A stretch of 64,000 bases of DNA from Dimorphilus gyrociliatus (GCA_904063045.1 CAJFCJ010000018.1:930001-994000), one strand, 5' to 3'; shown: positions 24,439 through 37,669, counted from the first letter of the stretch. The notes: a model not told the origin generated them from the sequence alone. Numbers and translations: made by a program.

Positions 24439-27400
24439 ATGGCCGAAAACGGCGGGAAGGAATGTATGATTATCTTTTTTTACTAATAATCACAACTTAT
24501 TTATATAGAACAAAATAATCATCATCATTTAACAAGTCATTGCAAATTTTTCTAAGAATTCTTAATTTTTTAGCCTCGTCGGACTTAAAAATTCAGGCTT
24601 TAGAAAAGAAAATTCAAGAGCTTCAAAACGAAATAAAAGAAAAAGACAAAAAAATAGCCTTTTTAACGAAACAGAACAAAGCTAATGTTATAAAGAACGA
24701 TAAATTAAACGATGAGAAATCTAACGGATTAAAAAACTTAACTAAAGCAGCCGACGAGAATTCATCGACATCTGATGGTTTAAAAAAGTTAACTGAAGCA
24801 GCCATCAAGAATTCACCAAAATCCAATAAACAATCTAGCATTGCTTCAAAGTCAAAAAATAATAATTTTAAAAAATCTTTTACAAATGAAACTTCTTTAA
24901 ATATTAAAGAGTCAAATAGTAGTGATAGTGATAGCGATTGGGGAGAATTAGATGGAACGAAAGATAACAATTTAACAGATCAGGGAAAAGAAATTAAAAG
25001 AATTTTACAAGAAAATGAAATGGAAAAATTAACAAAAACTTTATCGAAAACAAAGAAAATTTTAAAAACTACAACTCGTAAGTATAAAGTTTATAAAATT
25101 ATTCCAATTCTTCTATCTAACTCTATTATTCATACCTAAATCTGACAAAAGAAGCTAATTATAGACAGACAATAAGCTCTCTTTTTGGACAATTTAATAG
25201 TTTATATACGTAGATAAATACTTAGAGAATCTACAGTATATCTATATTTTGAAATAATTCCCTTTTTTATGACATACATTTAGCTCACAGTTCATCAACC
25301 TCTAATAAACCCACAAATGGAATGAATATTTATAGAGAAGAATATTCTGGAATAAGAATAATGTTAGTAGAGATTTGTATCTTTTGATTTATACTATATA
25401 TATATATTTTTTTTTTATATAAAAATATAAACTGAGTGATATAAAATCCAAAGGAACTTCAACAATTATTCTTCAGGTGAAAAAATATCCTAATTAATAA
25501 TTGCACGCCTCTTTTCCATAGAAATCCAAAAGTTTCCTATGATGAAATGAGAAGGATGATGGAAGGGAAAGATTATGTGAAATTATTAAATATCCAATCA
25601 TCCTTGAAAGATTCGCCCAACGACTGGGTAACAATGGGAGTGATAGTGAATAAAATGAATGGTCTAACATCGAGAAATGTGCGTTTCTAATCTTTCCAAT
25701 TGTAAGTCTCATAATGAGGATATTTGTTTTTAGGGAAACAAATATGGAAAATGGTTCATGTCTGATCTGTCGAACTGTCAGAAATTTGTTTCCTTTATGC
25801 TCTTTAGCAAAACGCTGGAAGAGCATTGGAAAATATCGCAAGGGTCCGTTATTGCTTTATTGAATCCGAAGATAATGGAATCGTCCGAAAAGGTAAATAT
25901 TAATTGATCTTGAAAGATTATTGAGTTCTACTATTAATTTCACTTTTATTTAATATCTTATAGTTTAAAGGCGACGGAACAACCTTAACTATTGACAATC
26001 CAAAGAACCTACTTTTAATGGGTAGTTCAAAAGATTTTGGCATTTGTAAATCAACAACCGCAAAAGGAGCTAAGTGCAGTAATGTTGTAAATAAGTAAGA
26101 AGTTAATTATAAGATTAATCAGCTTTAAATAAAAAATATGTCTTTACCCTATTTCCCATAGACTTGTTTGTGAAGTTTGTGAATTTCATTTGAATAAAGC
26201 TCATAAACAATCGTTACAAAAACGGCCAGATTTAAATACCAGGTAATTATTTAAATAAGTTTATTTATGATATTTAAATCAATATCATTATTTTAGTTAT
26301 AGCGGTGTTGGAGTGCCAAAGAAGTTTAACATGTACAAGGATGCAAAAATGGTGTTCTATGGAGGAGAATCATATACGCCAAACAGATCTGCCAAAAAGT
26401 ATTCAATTATTAAAATTATATAATAAGATAAATGTTATCTATGAGTATTGTGTTGTGGTTTGTTAAATGTCTCATATGTTTTTATAGGCGTAAAATAACG
26501 CTGGAAAGCGTTATCGAGCATAAAAGAAAGGTGGGTTCAGAAGTTCCACTCTTTGCAAAAAACGACCCTGTACCTGAGAAAAAGATTGATAAAATGTCTC
26601 CGGCTTCCGATTGTGTGGAAAAGGGAAAATTGTTTGTTTCATTCTATAATACTTTCTTTTGTATTAAAATGCGTAAACAGACTAGACAGTCGTTGATTAA
26701 TGAATATTTTTTCTTCATGAAAATACTAATATAGAAAAGATTTATTACTCATTCCTTCACCTGGAGCAAGAAATCTCTTGGCGCAATTAAAAAAGGAAAG
26801 CGGTTACGAAGAGAAGGAAGAAGAATCTTTAAACTCTAAAGCGGCTTCCCCGGTAAAGAATATGAAAGCTTCCGAAATTTTAAATCTCGTTCACCAGAAT
26901 AAAACAAGGTTGTTAATTATTTATCATTCTTACTTTATTCTTTCTTTTCCCCTAATTTATTTAACGTTTACACATTTAATATTGTTTTTTAATAGAAAAT
27001 TTACATATTCACCAATAAAGTCATCACCTCAGAAAACTCGAGTATTTCCTACTCAAAAATCTGGTGATGGACCACAATTGGGTCGGGGTTTGGGTCAGTG
27101 GGACGAGGTAAACCTTGACCTTTCGCCTGAAGCTGATAATAGTACTAAGCAGAACAAAAAGGCTATTGGGAAAATCAGATTGTTCGGTGGAATTGAAAAG
27201 GAAGATCCAAATTGTATTCGTCCAAAAATAACAGACGAAAAGAAGAAATTAATAAGGGAAAAGGTTAATAAGGATATGGGAATCGATGATGTTGGAAAGG
27301 ACGATAAAAATACTCCTAAACGAAAGTTAATTGGTGGCTTGGACCTAAATGACCCAAAAGTTAGAGCATTAATAGATAAACAATCGGCGTACTCTGGTGC

Positions 27401-28041
27401 CCTAGCGGAAGAAGATGCCGATAAAATGAATAGCTATTTCGGTCAACTTGAAAAAAGGGATGAAATTGAAAATAAAATGGCCTCCACATTCTCAGTCGAA
27501 TGTAAAGTAGTCTCCTGTAGTCAGTGTGGCTATTCTAGGGTTAGTAAACCCGGTAAAATATGTAAAGATGAGCGTCACGATCTAAAATGGTCAAAGGCGG
27601 AACGAAGATTTTTCAAATGCAAAGAGTGTGGAAATAGGACTACTAGCGTCGAAAGGATCCCTACTAAGCAATGCGATAAATGTGGTAGTTTAAATTTTGA
27701 AAGAACGTCTATGCTAATTGTAAGTTCTTTGATTATCTTCCTTTTTCCCACCTGTTTTTTCTTTTCACAGTGTTTTCTCTCCATTTTAATCTAGAGTCAT
27801 TTAATAGACCTTTAAAAATAGTTCTACCTTCATAAGTGTATAACCTTTAAAAAATCAAAGTGCAAAACCCTAGTTATATATAAAACTACTAGAAAATCCT
27901 ATTATTAGAATTAAAGAAATGAAATTAAAAAAAAAAAGAATTGATTAGAAATTAACATCTTTTTCCTTTATACAGGAAAGAAAACTTCCGCAACTTCCAT
28001 CCGAAGAATTGCATCTGACGACAGAGAAAGAAGGATTTTGA
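24439..28041 (+). CDS. MCM10: MCM10 replication initiation factor
   Basis: Twelve exons: 24439-24463, 24574-25077, 25285-25372, 25522-25678, 25734-25892, 25964-26094, 26162-26242, 26297-26398, 26488-26631, 26735-26908, 26996-27719, 27976-28041; 784 aa. There is an N-terminal coiled coil (IQALEKKIQELQNEI). The central OB-fold is recognisable by DWVTMGVIVNK and KWFMSDL. The internal CCCH zinc finger follows (FGICKSTTAKGAKCS...LVCEVCEFH). The C-terminal paired CCCC zinc motifs are VSCSQCGYS and FFKCKECGNRT...KQCDKCGSLNFERTSML. MCM10 activates the CMG helicase at replication origins and binds DNA and polymerase alpha. Start chosen because ATG 24439 with its 25-base exon joins in phase to the coiled coil. 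Two donors are non-consensus (GTTTGT, GTTGTT). Confidence 0.95.
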
Positions 28042-28309
28042 TTGTTTACAAAATAAAAAATATCGGATGCATATCTTAATCAGTATAATAAATATTTTAG
28101 AGGATATTACATTGATTATATACTCGATTTCTTGACAAGACAGTACGGATAACAGGGAAGGGGTTAAGGATAAAATGTTTTTTCTTTTGAGGTATTTCAT
28201 AAACATCACGTGACCTAATTGATTCGAAAGAACATTTCGAAAATTAGAAATTTTCTTTGAACAAAGAGTCGCATTGAGTTTTCCAAAATACCATATCTTT
28301 AAAGGATTA

Positions 28310-28963
28310 TTATTTTATATAATTCGAGCAAGATTCCCATTGATCCGAAACGTAATCGCTTCCAAGAAATTTACATATTTCTTCCATGTTTTTATCGGTT
28401 AGAGGTTTAACAATGACCCAACTACCAATATCTTTGATTAGTACTCCAACTAATGAATCGTTAGCATAGTAACCAACGCCCATCCTGTTTAACGGAGAAT
28501 TGCACTGTCCAATATAATATTCTTCCGATTTCATTCTATAAATGTTGCAAGGATTTCCGATGTTCATTCGCTTGACGAATAATTCCTCAGAATGAATCGG
28601 TGCCAAATGTGCAAACTCACTATTATCCTTTTCCGATTCATAAATGACCAAATCTTTGTCGATAATTTTACCATTTTGTGATGATGGACAATATCTTGAT
28701 GTCAAAACGTGTTTTCTACTAATCGGAGTCCTTGCACAAAAGTTCAACTTCTTGCTTCTTTTATCAATGTTAAAACCTTCCATTTTTATAATATCTCTAT
28801 AAATCGCAACTCGGCATGCTATGTCGACGGAACCGTCATCGTTTTTACATAAAGCGTCCACTATTTGAACGAAAATGTTATAGCCATGATCTATAGGATA
28901 GTTATAAAACGATCCTAAACTTAGCAGGGAAAAGAGCGTCAAAATCGTCGCGACATTTGCCAT
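28310..28963 (-). CDS. Secreted trypsin-like protein, probably catalytically dead
   Basis: Single-exon frame from ATG 28963, 217 aa. An upstream in-frame non-ATG extension is rejected because the signal peptide begins at this Met: residues 1-20 are hydrophobic (ATILTLFSLLSLG). Cys76 and Cys92 are spaced exactly as Cys42 and Cys58 of chymotrypsin-fold enzymes, around ISRKHVLTSRYC (compare VLTAAHC). The His57 position is Tyr91. The C-terminal block NRMGVGYYANDSLVGVL aligns with GDSGGP...L.GV, putting Met161 at the Ser195 position. The chain is short for the family (no room between the His and Asp regions). I read it as a diverged S1 pseudoprotease, possibly a secreted effector or binding protein. 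Assignment is by motif only. Confidence 0.6.
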   Translation of the reverse strand: MANVATILTLFSLLSLGSFYNYPIDHGYNIFVQIVDALCKNDDGSVDIACRVAIYRDIIKMEGFNIDKRSKKLNFCARTPISRKHVLTSRYCPSSQNGKIIDKDLVIYESEKDNSEFAHLAPIHSEELFVKRMNIGNPCNIYRMKSEEYYIGQCNSPLNRMGVGYYANDSLVGVLIKDIGSWVIVKPLTDKNMEEICKFLGSDYVSDQWESCSNYIK

Positions 28964-29979
28964 CACGGGCTCGCGAATGACTGTAGCTTTCTCTATGCCG
29001 CTTGTAACGCCCACTTCTCTTTTTTTTTCCCTCTCCTACTCCCTTAGTGCTGTATTAATATTAATATTTGCGTCTACGCAGAAGTAGTAAGTTTCAATAA
29101 TTGGTTGATTAAGGTGTGTTCATTTAATAAATCCTCAAGAAAAAGACCGCCGGCATATATGCTATTTATTATTACAGAATAACAGATGCGTTAGTTGGTT
29201 ATTCTACCATTTGCAATTTTGACGCCTCCACATCTTTCTTTCTCTCTTTTAAACAGAAGGCAGAAAAACATAACACTTTAGACAAAACGACAAGTTGATT
29301 TTCTTTTTAAAAAGAAAACTATTTTTAATAGAATGTAATGTAAGAGTAGACACAAGCCTATTTAATGAGTAAAATTATATATTTGTTTTCAATAATTACT
29401 ATATTGTTGTTGTTTATTTGAATAGAGATCTTTTCGTAACTTTTACAAACTTCTGTTTAGATATATACTGTATACAGTATGTAATTCTATTGTAATTGTT
29501 TACACTATAGATTTAAATGGGCTATATAGTAAAAACTTTACAGAATACTTTTCCCATAATAAAGAATACACAAGTTCATCAACATAAGTTCTATAGGAAA
29601 CTCCTTAGACTTTCAAAAAATTCTACTATGTCTACAGCAGGATGTTGTATAAAGGTAAAAGTATGATTTATGATAATAAATTCTTTTCATTTTTTACATT
29701 TTCTTTATTTCTTTACATTCTATAATTTTTTTCAAGTATTCGTTCATCATCAAGACATTCAAAGAAATCCGAGCTATACCTATTTATATATCTATAACTC
29801 TCATATATTAATTAATCACATAGATGGATATATTTTAAAATAGTACCTTTCGTTATGTTTTAAATGATATTTAGGCTTAAAAATACCTCCTGCAGTTATA
29901 TTTTGTAGTCACACCTAAATCACGTGTATATCAACGACGGTAGAGAAAAATCAGAAACGATTCACATCAAAAGATACTA
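28964..29979. other. Intergenic, about 1 kb
   Basis: No coding signal on either strand. It contains a palindromic ATACTGTATACAGTAT tract near 29464-29480. The final 100 bases (GC-richer near 29900-29945) may be the SLC18-like promoter. Confidence 0.45.
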
Positions 29980-30346
29980 ATGGAAAGAATGAACAGAGAA
30001 CAAATTTTAGTCATTATTATTGTATTCTTCGCTCTCCTGACTGATTCTCTTTTACTCACTTTAGTAGGTAAAAAAATTTATGGCAATCATTTTTTGTCTG
30101 TTTCATTCGCTCTCTCTCTCATGCTTTCTCTTTCTTTTTTCTGTCTCGCTCTCTCTCTCATATATATATGTTTGGGTGTTTAGGGCCCAATCTATAACTG
30201 ATTGTCTTCCTTCTTTTTAAGATTAAAGAAAAAAAGATGATTATGGAGAGAAGGAAGAAACAGAAGGGGAGAGCCGGATACATATTTATATTTATATTTA
30301 TATTTAGATATATATACATTTATCTCATATGATATAATGAATGTAC

Positions 30347-30377
<31 letters not shown>

Positions 30378-33110
30378 CAGGCAGAGAGACAAATAAATGA
30401 ACAAAGGTTTAGCGCAATTTCTCTAATATTTTTTTTTTTCATATTCTTCAAAGATCCCATCTTACCAGATATGCTTGATAAAACAATCCAAGATAATTCA
30501 ACTGATAGTGTATCACTTATAAATCAAAATGGAAAATATGGTTTTCTAGTTGCTGCAAAAGGCGCCGCCCAGTTTGTGTCAAACCCTTTTGTCGGTGTAA
30601 TCGCTACAAGGTATTAATATTTTTTATATTATAAAAATTTCATGCTGGTGAGCTCTCCATCGAACGTTAGATGGCATTGTAAGAACTGATGCTATCTCTC
30701 AAATAAGCATGTTCTTAATGGAACACTTCCGTATATTTCTTTTTGAAGGTTTCACTTCAATAAATTTAAGAAAAAGAAGGCTAATAAATTTCTCAGAAAC
30801 ATGGGTTACAGCTATTATTTTTTTTAAATATTATCGAATACAACCTTGTAAATAGCTATACAAGAGATAATAAGAAAAAGCACTAAATGGGTAAACGAAA
30901 AATCAACTCTCGTATAAATGGAATATAATGACAAGAAAAAAAAAGTCATTTATGTTTTTTAAAAAAAAAAGAATAAGGAAAGTAATTGATAAAAAAAGGG
31001 AGAAAGTATGCTCGAAATGGAAATAAAGCTCATTATGTAGCACACTTAAATGTTTAGAACCAAATATCACTTAATAAGTTATAAAGTATCTAATGTAAAG
31101 TAAATTCTACTTATATGTATATATACAAGTTTATATAAATTTATTCATTTATTTTGTACATTGAATTGAAATATTTGTAAAATTATACAGATTCGGTTAC
31201 AAGAGACCTTTACTAGTTGGAAGCATTATTCTGCTGGCGTCGACCACCGCCTTTGCATTCGGTTCTAATTATGCTTTCCTGCTCGTCACTCGGTTATTAC
31301 AGGGTCTTTCCTCAGCCATCACTGCAGTTTCCGGTTTGTATAAAGAAAACAACCGCTAATATGCGACGCGTATGAAATATAATATAGACATTGTTCACCA
31401 ACAATTTCTCTCCACATTTTCTTTTTAGTAAAGATAAGAAATGAACAGTTTTCTTTTTCATAAAAAGAAATAGTTTACTTTTTTATAGATAAGCTTCCAT
31501 TTCTATTTATAAAAAAAAATTTGTTGCTTTTTATCCTTTAATTCAACACTTTACGTATCTATTTTTCCATAATCTCTTTGATTATCTCCTTTTTAGGAAA
31601 AGGGGAAAAAATTTGTCATGCCCCCGTAGAACTTATTATTATTACCTTTTTATAGTTATAATAACTAGATTAATTACGAAAATAGGTAAAAAAACTTTTA
31701 CTTATATCTACAATTTCTTCCTTGTTGAGTTTTTTTGTATCTATTTTTAACTTAATAGTATACTATTTTCTAGGTTAATCTTTGTTTTTGTTATTCAACA
31801 TCTACAATTTGCTAATGTTGACTACGAAATGAGAATTCTATATTTTATCCTCTTTCATGTTTCTCTTTTTCAAAGGAATGGGACTATTGGCTTCCAACTT
31901 TTGTCATCAAGAAGAAAGAGGTAAAGTGATGGGATTCGCGGTATCTGCTATATCCGTTGGAATTATAGCAGGGCCTATTTATGGTAGTTTGCTCTATCAG
32001 TTCTTAGGACAAGCTGCTCCTTTCCTGATCCTTTCCGGAATGATTTTCTTAGATATTATATTACAGTTGATTACCTTTTCAGTAGACAAAGGCTTGAAGG
32101 TCATAGATAAATATTAATTCAAATAAATAATTTTTAAATCAAATTTTATAAAAAATCATTCTAAATGAATCCTTATTTATCTATGAAAAAGGATCACAAG
32201 TTTACGTCTCTATGTCAGCTAATGGTAGATCCTTTGATACTTGTAGTCGCTGGAAATATGTTCCTGTTAAATTTAAATGTTTCTATGATACTCGCCTTTC
32301 TACCGCTTCGTTTGATAGAATTAAGTAATCCAGAGACATGGAAGTTAGGTGTAGTTGTTCTCCCAGCTTCAATAGGTTATCTAATCGCTGGTATTCTATT
32401 TCCGAGGATAACAAAATACGTTTCAAGGTGGATGGGAGGCTTATACGGTTTAATTTTGAGTGCAATAACACTTTTTATTCTTGCCTTTCTTAAGTCTTTC
32501 ATTGGGATGCTAATTGATACAACAGTTTTAGGAATTGGATTAGGTAAGATAAATATTATATTATATTAAAGATTAGCTGCTAATTCCCTAACCTAGGTTG
32601 GATAAGTACTTCGATGCAACCCATATTTGCTTTGATCGTCGATACACGTCATAAAAAGGTCTATGGTAATGTCTACGCTATTTCTGATATGGCAGTATGC
32701 CTGGCAATGTTTCTAGGACCTATGATTGGCGGAACAGTACTATTTGCTTTTGGTTTTGAAGTCCTAATTTGCTCAATTGCCATTATAGATGTATCGTTTT
32801 CCATGTTGTCTTTTCTTCTGAAAAATGTTGATCAAATGCAACCAATCGCCGATATCGATTCAGATTCCGAGAAAGAGGCAAATGAAAAACAGCCTCTCAT
32901 CAAGTTTTCTGACTCCACGAAAAGATGGCGAAGGACGTCATCTTCATCACAGGTACTCAAGAGGGTCTTTAATATTCTTAACGCATTTACCAAACTATTT
33001 TTAATATGTTTATAACTTCTTAGGTTGCTGAGACAATATCGTCTCATCCTGTTCCAAGATATATGGATAATTTGTCTGGTATAGAAAGATTATTTGACGA
33101 AATTGTATGA
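29980..33110 (+). CDS. SLC18-family vesicular amine transporter-like protein
   Basis: Exons 29980-30067, 30454-30610, 31191-31333, 31876-32099, 32192-32543, 32597-32952, 33024-33110; 468 aa. TM1 keeps the family aspartate in LLTDSLLLTLV.PILP. Other hallmarks are NPFVGVIATRFGY, LLQGLSSAITAVSGMGLLAS, EERGKVMGFAVS and VYGNVYAISDMAVC. SLC18 members (VMAT, VAChT) are proton antiporters loading monoamines or acetylcholine into vesicles. The first luminal loop is only about 35 residues, far shorter than in vertebrate VMATs, so it may be an SLC18B-like or unassigned branch; the substrate is not predictable. The cytosolic C-tail (DSDSEKEANEKQPLI) has an acidic dileucine-like sorting signal. Exon 4 uses a GTCATA donor. 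Confidence 0.88.
30360..30391. repeat. (AG)n microsatellite in SLC18-like intron 1
   Basis: AG-rich simple repeat preceded by TA and ATTTAT runs, in intron 30068-30453. Confidence 0.8.
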
Positions 33111-33449
33111 TATTCTGTTTTGAATATCATCACTTCTTCATTCTTCTGCTCTTGATAGTAGAAATTATATTAAAAAATGAATAGTTTATTTTTATCTGTA
33201 GTAATTTTAAATTTCAAATTTTTTTCAAAACACAAGCTTATTCAGTAAAGGAAAGAAAAAAATAAACATCATTCTGAGAGGGGAGGAAAGAGAGAGGGAA
33301 GGTGAATTTATTCACTAATTAAAGTAAAGAGATGTACATAATTTTTTATAATTGTGTAAATTCGAAAAACGATATAATTTAACTATTATAAGTTTGCTGA
33401 ATTCATGAAGTGTTCCACACAAACCAGACAGTCTATTTTTTTCCCAATT
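33111..33449. other. Convergent 3' ends, SLC18-like and UBE3A
   Basis: AT-rich UTR-like sequence with a purine run near 33280-33303. No coding signal. Confidence 0.5.
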
Positions 33450-36400
33450 TCACAACATTCCAAAGCCTTTAGTATGAATAATAGCTTTTAATAGTCGTTC
33501 ACGAAGTTTATCCTTTCTCTTATAATCAGGTATTAGCAAAACATTGAAGCACGTATGTGCCGTCGGTAATCTGCATAATTAAAACAACAAGAGGGTTACG
33601 ACTGTTTCTATTTATATTTTCAATTGCATACCTATCTGAATCTGGTCCATTTCGAGCGATAATCAATTTTAGTTTTGACAAACCCCCAACCGGTACTCGG
33701 TCAGAACCCGTAGTAAACTGCAATAACTGCTTCTTTTGCTCTTCCGTGAATTCTTGATGAACCAATTCCCAGAAATGACGTATAGTGTCAGATTGTTGAT
33801 CATAACCTCCGTCGTATTCTGTGGTCTTCTCTAGTTCTTCAAAATTAAAATCCTAGAAAATAAGGATTTAAACGTTTATAAATAATAAATTTCAGATGTC
33901 AGCAAACTAAAAAGAGAAAGCATCCTTAGAAACGCTAGATAATAATATTAAAATTATCAATTTTCATCAAATTATCTTAATATGTTTAATAAAATAGTAT
34001 CAAGTCATAAAAACCTCGCTTCCGCAAATCAAAAGTTCAACTTCTTCTGGCCTGAATAATGTACTTAGCGGACTTTCATCCGTGACAAGTTTGAACCCTC
34101 TTCTAAACGCCGCAAATTGTCTCTCAATTCTTTTATTTAAAAGAAAGTCCGTATACAGTTCAACAAACTCCTACAATAAATACATAAAAATATACAAATA
34201 TATTTTTAATAAAAAATTAATTTTAATATTCTTTATAATATACCTCTCTATTTTCATTATTAACCAATATATTACAACCTCCCTCTTTCAAATCCACAGT
34301 TGGTCTTCCATCAAAGAGATCATCGTAAGTAATGCAGAAGGGTTGAATAAAATCATTCTCTACATCTCCTTCATAAACCAGCAATTGCTTAAGAGAGGAA
34401 GATATCACCTAAAATTAAATGAAAATTATTTTGATTTAATCCATCAGTCTTAACCTTTTCTTTCTCAAATTCTAATGTTTCTTACCGGGTAAACCCCACT
34501 TAAATCCGATAGTGTACCTAACTTTCCCATCAATTTTCGATAGACAACAGGTGGGAATCGAATATCTAATATTATGTTGTTATAAATTGCAAGCCCTAAT
34601 ACTATTCCTATTAATGTGAACTGGGCGTCATTTTCGAACGACGATGGGTTAAAGAAATAAGTTCGTGTTTCCTCAGAATAAATAAACATTCCTGAAAGTA
34701 ATTAAGATTAATTTATCGATTATCAATAAGTATTTTGAGATATTAGTCAATATACCGTAGTCAGGATTGAACAATTGAGCGCAAATAAGTTGAAAAAATT
34801 CTTTGCTTAAGCCTCCTTCATCAATACCTTGTTCACCTTCAAATTCCACATATAACTGCTTTCTTAATTCTGATGGATCTTCTGTTGCTGAAGCTTCTAA
34901 CTGTAAAAAAAAATTTCTTAAATGCCATCATGAAAAGAAAAGATAATTCATTTAAACAGACAGCAACTAGGGCATCGTCCACAATGTGCTCTCTTCGAAC
35001 ATGTAATTTTAAATAGGGCATCACTGGGACACTCTGAAAGAGAGTGTTGATTAAGGCTTGCCTCCTTTCGTTCAACATAGTCCATTTGTTTTCATAAAAC
35101 ATTTGCGTTACTTTAGCAGTCGTTGTTAATATAAAAGAATGAGCATAAAAAGAAAATTTGTCCTGCTTGTACTCAAGATAGTCATTGTCCAATTGTAACG
35201 CATCGCTTAAAGGTTCATTAATAAAGCAATCATAGTTTATCAATGGTTTTTTACAGTTTATAGGTTTGACTTTTAAAGCAGACGACAAAGGGTCATCTTT
35301 TACTGAAGATTGTTTATTGGTCTTAGGTGCAAAACCTGAAGAATTAGATTCATTCTCTAAAGCAGATGTTTCGGCTATTAGCAATTTTGGATCGTCGCAT
35401 TCTCCCCCTAAAATTGAAGCATAATAAAAGCATTTCATTACTACAGTTGCTCCCTGGACGCTTAAGTCACTTGCAACGTTTCTTTCATTGCTGAGAACTT
35501 TTAGTGTTATATATTGTAGAAGTGTTTGTATTAAGGATTCCAAACGTTTTGACGGCTCTGAGAGAGCGTAAAATCTTGCGAGCCGTTCTTGAACTGGAAG
35601 AGGTAGATTGGCGGCGACTTTGCATATACTTTTTAAGCCATCTTCCAAACAATCATGCACCTGCATGAATGGTAATTCTAATATAACGACGAAAGCATGA
35701 GCTATTTTTGAAGAGAGCTTCGAGGGCATTTTACTCGTCTTAAAAGTTATTGGAAGAGAAGTACTTAATTGCTCCAGACCGTGTATAATAGATGGCATAT
35801 AGTTACTTGCATCAAGTTTTAACAAGTCGTCATAGCTTCGTCTAAGGCTTGCAACATCTATACGAAAGCCAATTTCTTTATCAATCTCTTCTTCTTCTTC
35901 ATCAATTTCCATTCTTTTATAATCAGCCTCATTGATTTCTTCGCTTGGTAGAAAGCTATTACAAAGATTATCCAGAGTTGAAAATGCATTATACAATATA
36001 TCCTTCAATTTACTATAAGTTGTTTTCTCTTTGTTTTCTAGAATTTTAAGTATCAATTTTTCGCCGAGGAAATCTGAATACATAAAATTAAACTTAATAA
36101 ATTAAATTGAAAATAAATTTTATAACAACCATAATTGGACGTATTAGTGCAGGGTGATAGTTTGGCAACTTTGCTTGCAAGTGGTTCGCTTTCAAATACA
36201 TCGGACTTTCCAACAATATCTTCTGGTTGTGATATTGACGTAGTACTCAAAGAGTCATCACTTGCCTTTGCTGTAATGTAAGAGCATCTATCAGCTTTGT
36301 TCTTTACTAATTCTATAGCTTTTAAAGCCGCTTCGGATGGTTCCAAACGCAAACTGAAATTTAAGGTATTTTTTTACGATTGTGTAATCGCTTGAAATAA

Positions 36401-36598
36401 TCACATCTTACTTAAAGTTCTTATTGGAAGCACACATAGGTGTAGTGCAAGTCTCCCTCCCACAGCCAGTTGTTAATTGCTGATAGAACTGCTCTATTAA
36501 TTTTGCGACGATGCTTTTTTTTAAACTATCGAAAAAACGATCTTTGAAAACATAGAATAGAAAAATAATAAAATGTCTTACTCTGCTTCGGCTTCCAT
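33450..36598 (-). CDS. UBE3A: UBE3A (E6-AP) HECT ubiquitin ligase
   Basis: Exons in coding order: 36598-36582, 36525-36412, 36353-36130, 36073-34962, 34900-34756, 34691-34486, 34408-34244, 34170-34015, 33852-33632, 33570-33450; 826 aa. The N-terminal AZUL zinc finger is complete (GCGRETC, PMCAS, ADRCSY: four cysteines). The middle region and linker end at DDALVALEAS. The HECT domain contains [38 protein letters not shown] and [10 protein letters not shown]. The catalytic cysteine is Cys794 in LPTAHTCFN, formed across the last splice junction, and the chain ends KGFGML as in other UBE3A. It transfers ubiquitin to substrates and associates with the proteasome. The 17-base first exon and the GTCTGT, GTTGTT and GTTTTT donors are required to keep phase. 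Confidence 0.96.
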
Positions 36599-37270
36599 AA
36601 TGTGAGTTTCTTTAATTCTGAAAAATTAAATTGAATAAAATGCTATTATTCAGTAAATTGTAAAATGCGGAAAAAGGAACCAGTCAAAAATAAGAAGAGA
36701 ACGCTTTGGGGAAAGTTGGCTTATAGTTTACTAGATTACGAACCTTGATCAAATACAAACTAGTGATAAATCAAATATTTGAAAAAAATGTTATAAATGT
36801 AACCACTTCATTATTCGATAATATTAGATTATAGAGAAAATTCCTTATGTTCTTAGAAAACGAGATCTCGCTTTTTCACATAAGAATCTTGTCCATTTGA
36901 TATACAACTTACAGAGTAAAAAAATATAATTTTTTAAATGCTCAAACTCCAAAAATCATATCTAATGATATAAATTTTCAAATTCTTTATCAAGGATATT
37001 TTATTACTTCCGGCTTCAGAGAATAAATTGTAAGAATATTCTGGTATAGATCGAATATTTCGCCCAGCATATTTGTTACTACGTAAACAACAGGGAATTT
37101 GTGAAAAATCTGTACCTCAAATTTGTCATCTACTGTTAAAATCTACTACACAAAACAGGTGAATTATATAATTAACTGATAACTTTCATACTTTATATAT
37201 ATAATTTTGTTTTTTAAGTGAGCAGTTTACTTGGAAATAAATTTAATTCGTCAAAATTTGAAAAATTATA
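36599..37270. promoter_or_regulatory. Divergent gap, UBE3A / IFT20
   Basis: About 670 AT-rich bases between divergent starts, containing both promoters. No coding signal or clear element. Confidence 0.35.
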
Positions 37271-37669
37271 ATGGCCGATGAAGCACTTGCAAAGGCCGGT
37301 CTGCACTTTGATGATCTAAATGCTATCAGAGTCTTGGAACCTCAAATATCTCAGGAAACTCTTGAGTTGAAAGAAGAATGTCACGATTTCATTGAAAAAA
37401 TGACCGAATTTAAAAGGATAGTTGCGGTATTCGTCGATGTTATCAATAAAGTTTCTGAAGCGGTTGAAAAGGAAAAGCTGAAAGCTATTGGATCCAGAAA
37501 TTTGTTAAAGAGTATGGAAAAACAACGCGAGGCTCAACAACAACAGTTATTAGCTTTGTTGAGTGAAAAAAAAATGCAATTAGAGAGGTTGAGAGTTCAA
37601 CATGAGGCACTGCAGAAGCAAGAAGCCGAACAGAATGATTTCATTGAACAGTTTATATTAAACAAATAG
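37271..37669 (+). CDS. IFT20: IFT20 intraflagellar transport protein
   Basis: One exon, 132 aa, same length as IFT20 in other animals. It opens with [20 protein letters not shown] and [16 protein letters not shown], and the C-terminal half is a coiled coil ([19 protein letters not shown]...[18 protein letters not shown]). IFT20 is the Golgi-to-cilium member of the IFT-B complex and pairs with IFT54. It is intronless in a region where most genes have several introns, but codon use and flanks look native, so retroposition is possible but unproven. Confidence 0.97.
   Translation: MADEALAKAGLHFDDLNAIRVLEPQISQETLELKEECHDFIEKMTEFKRIVAVFVDVINKVSEAVEKEKLKAIGSRNLLKSMEKQREAQQQQLLALLSEKKMQLERLRVQHEALQKQEAEQNDFIEQFILNK

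Noticed and set aside
24623-24970. 115-codon minus-strand frame opposite MCM10 exon 2
   Set aside because: Antisense shadow of the Ser/Lys-rich coding exon.
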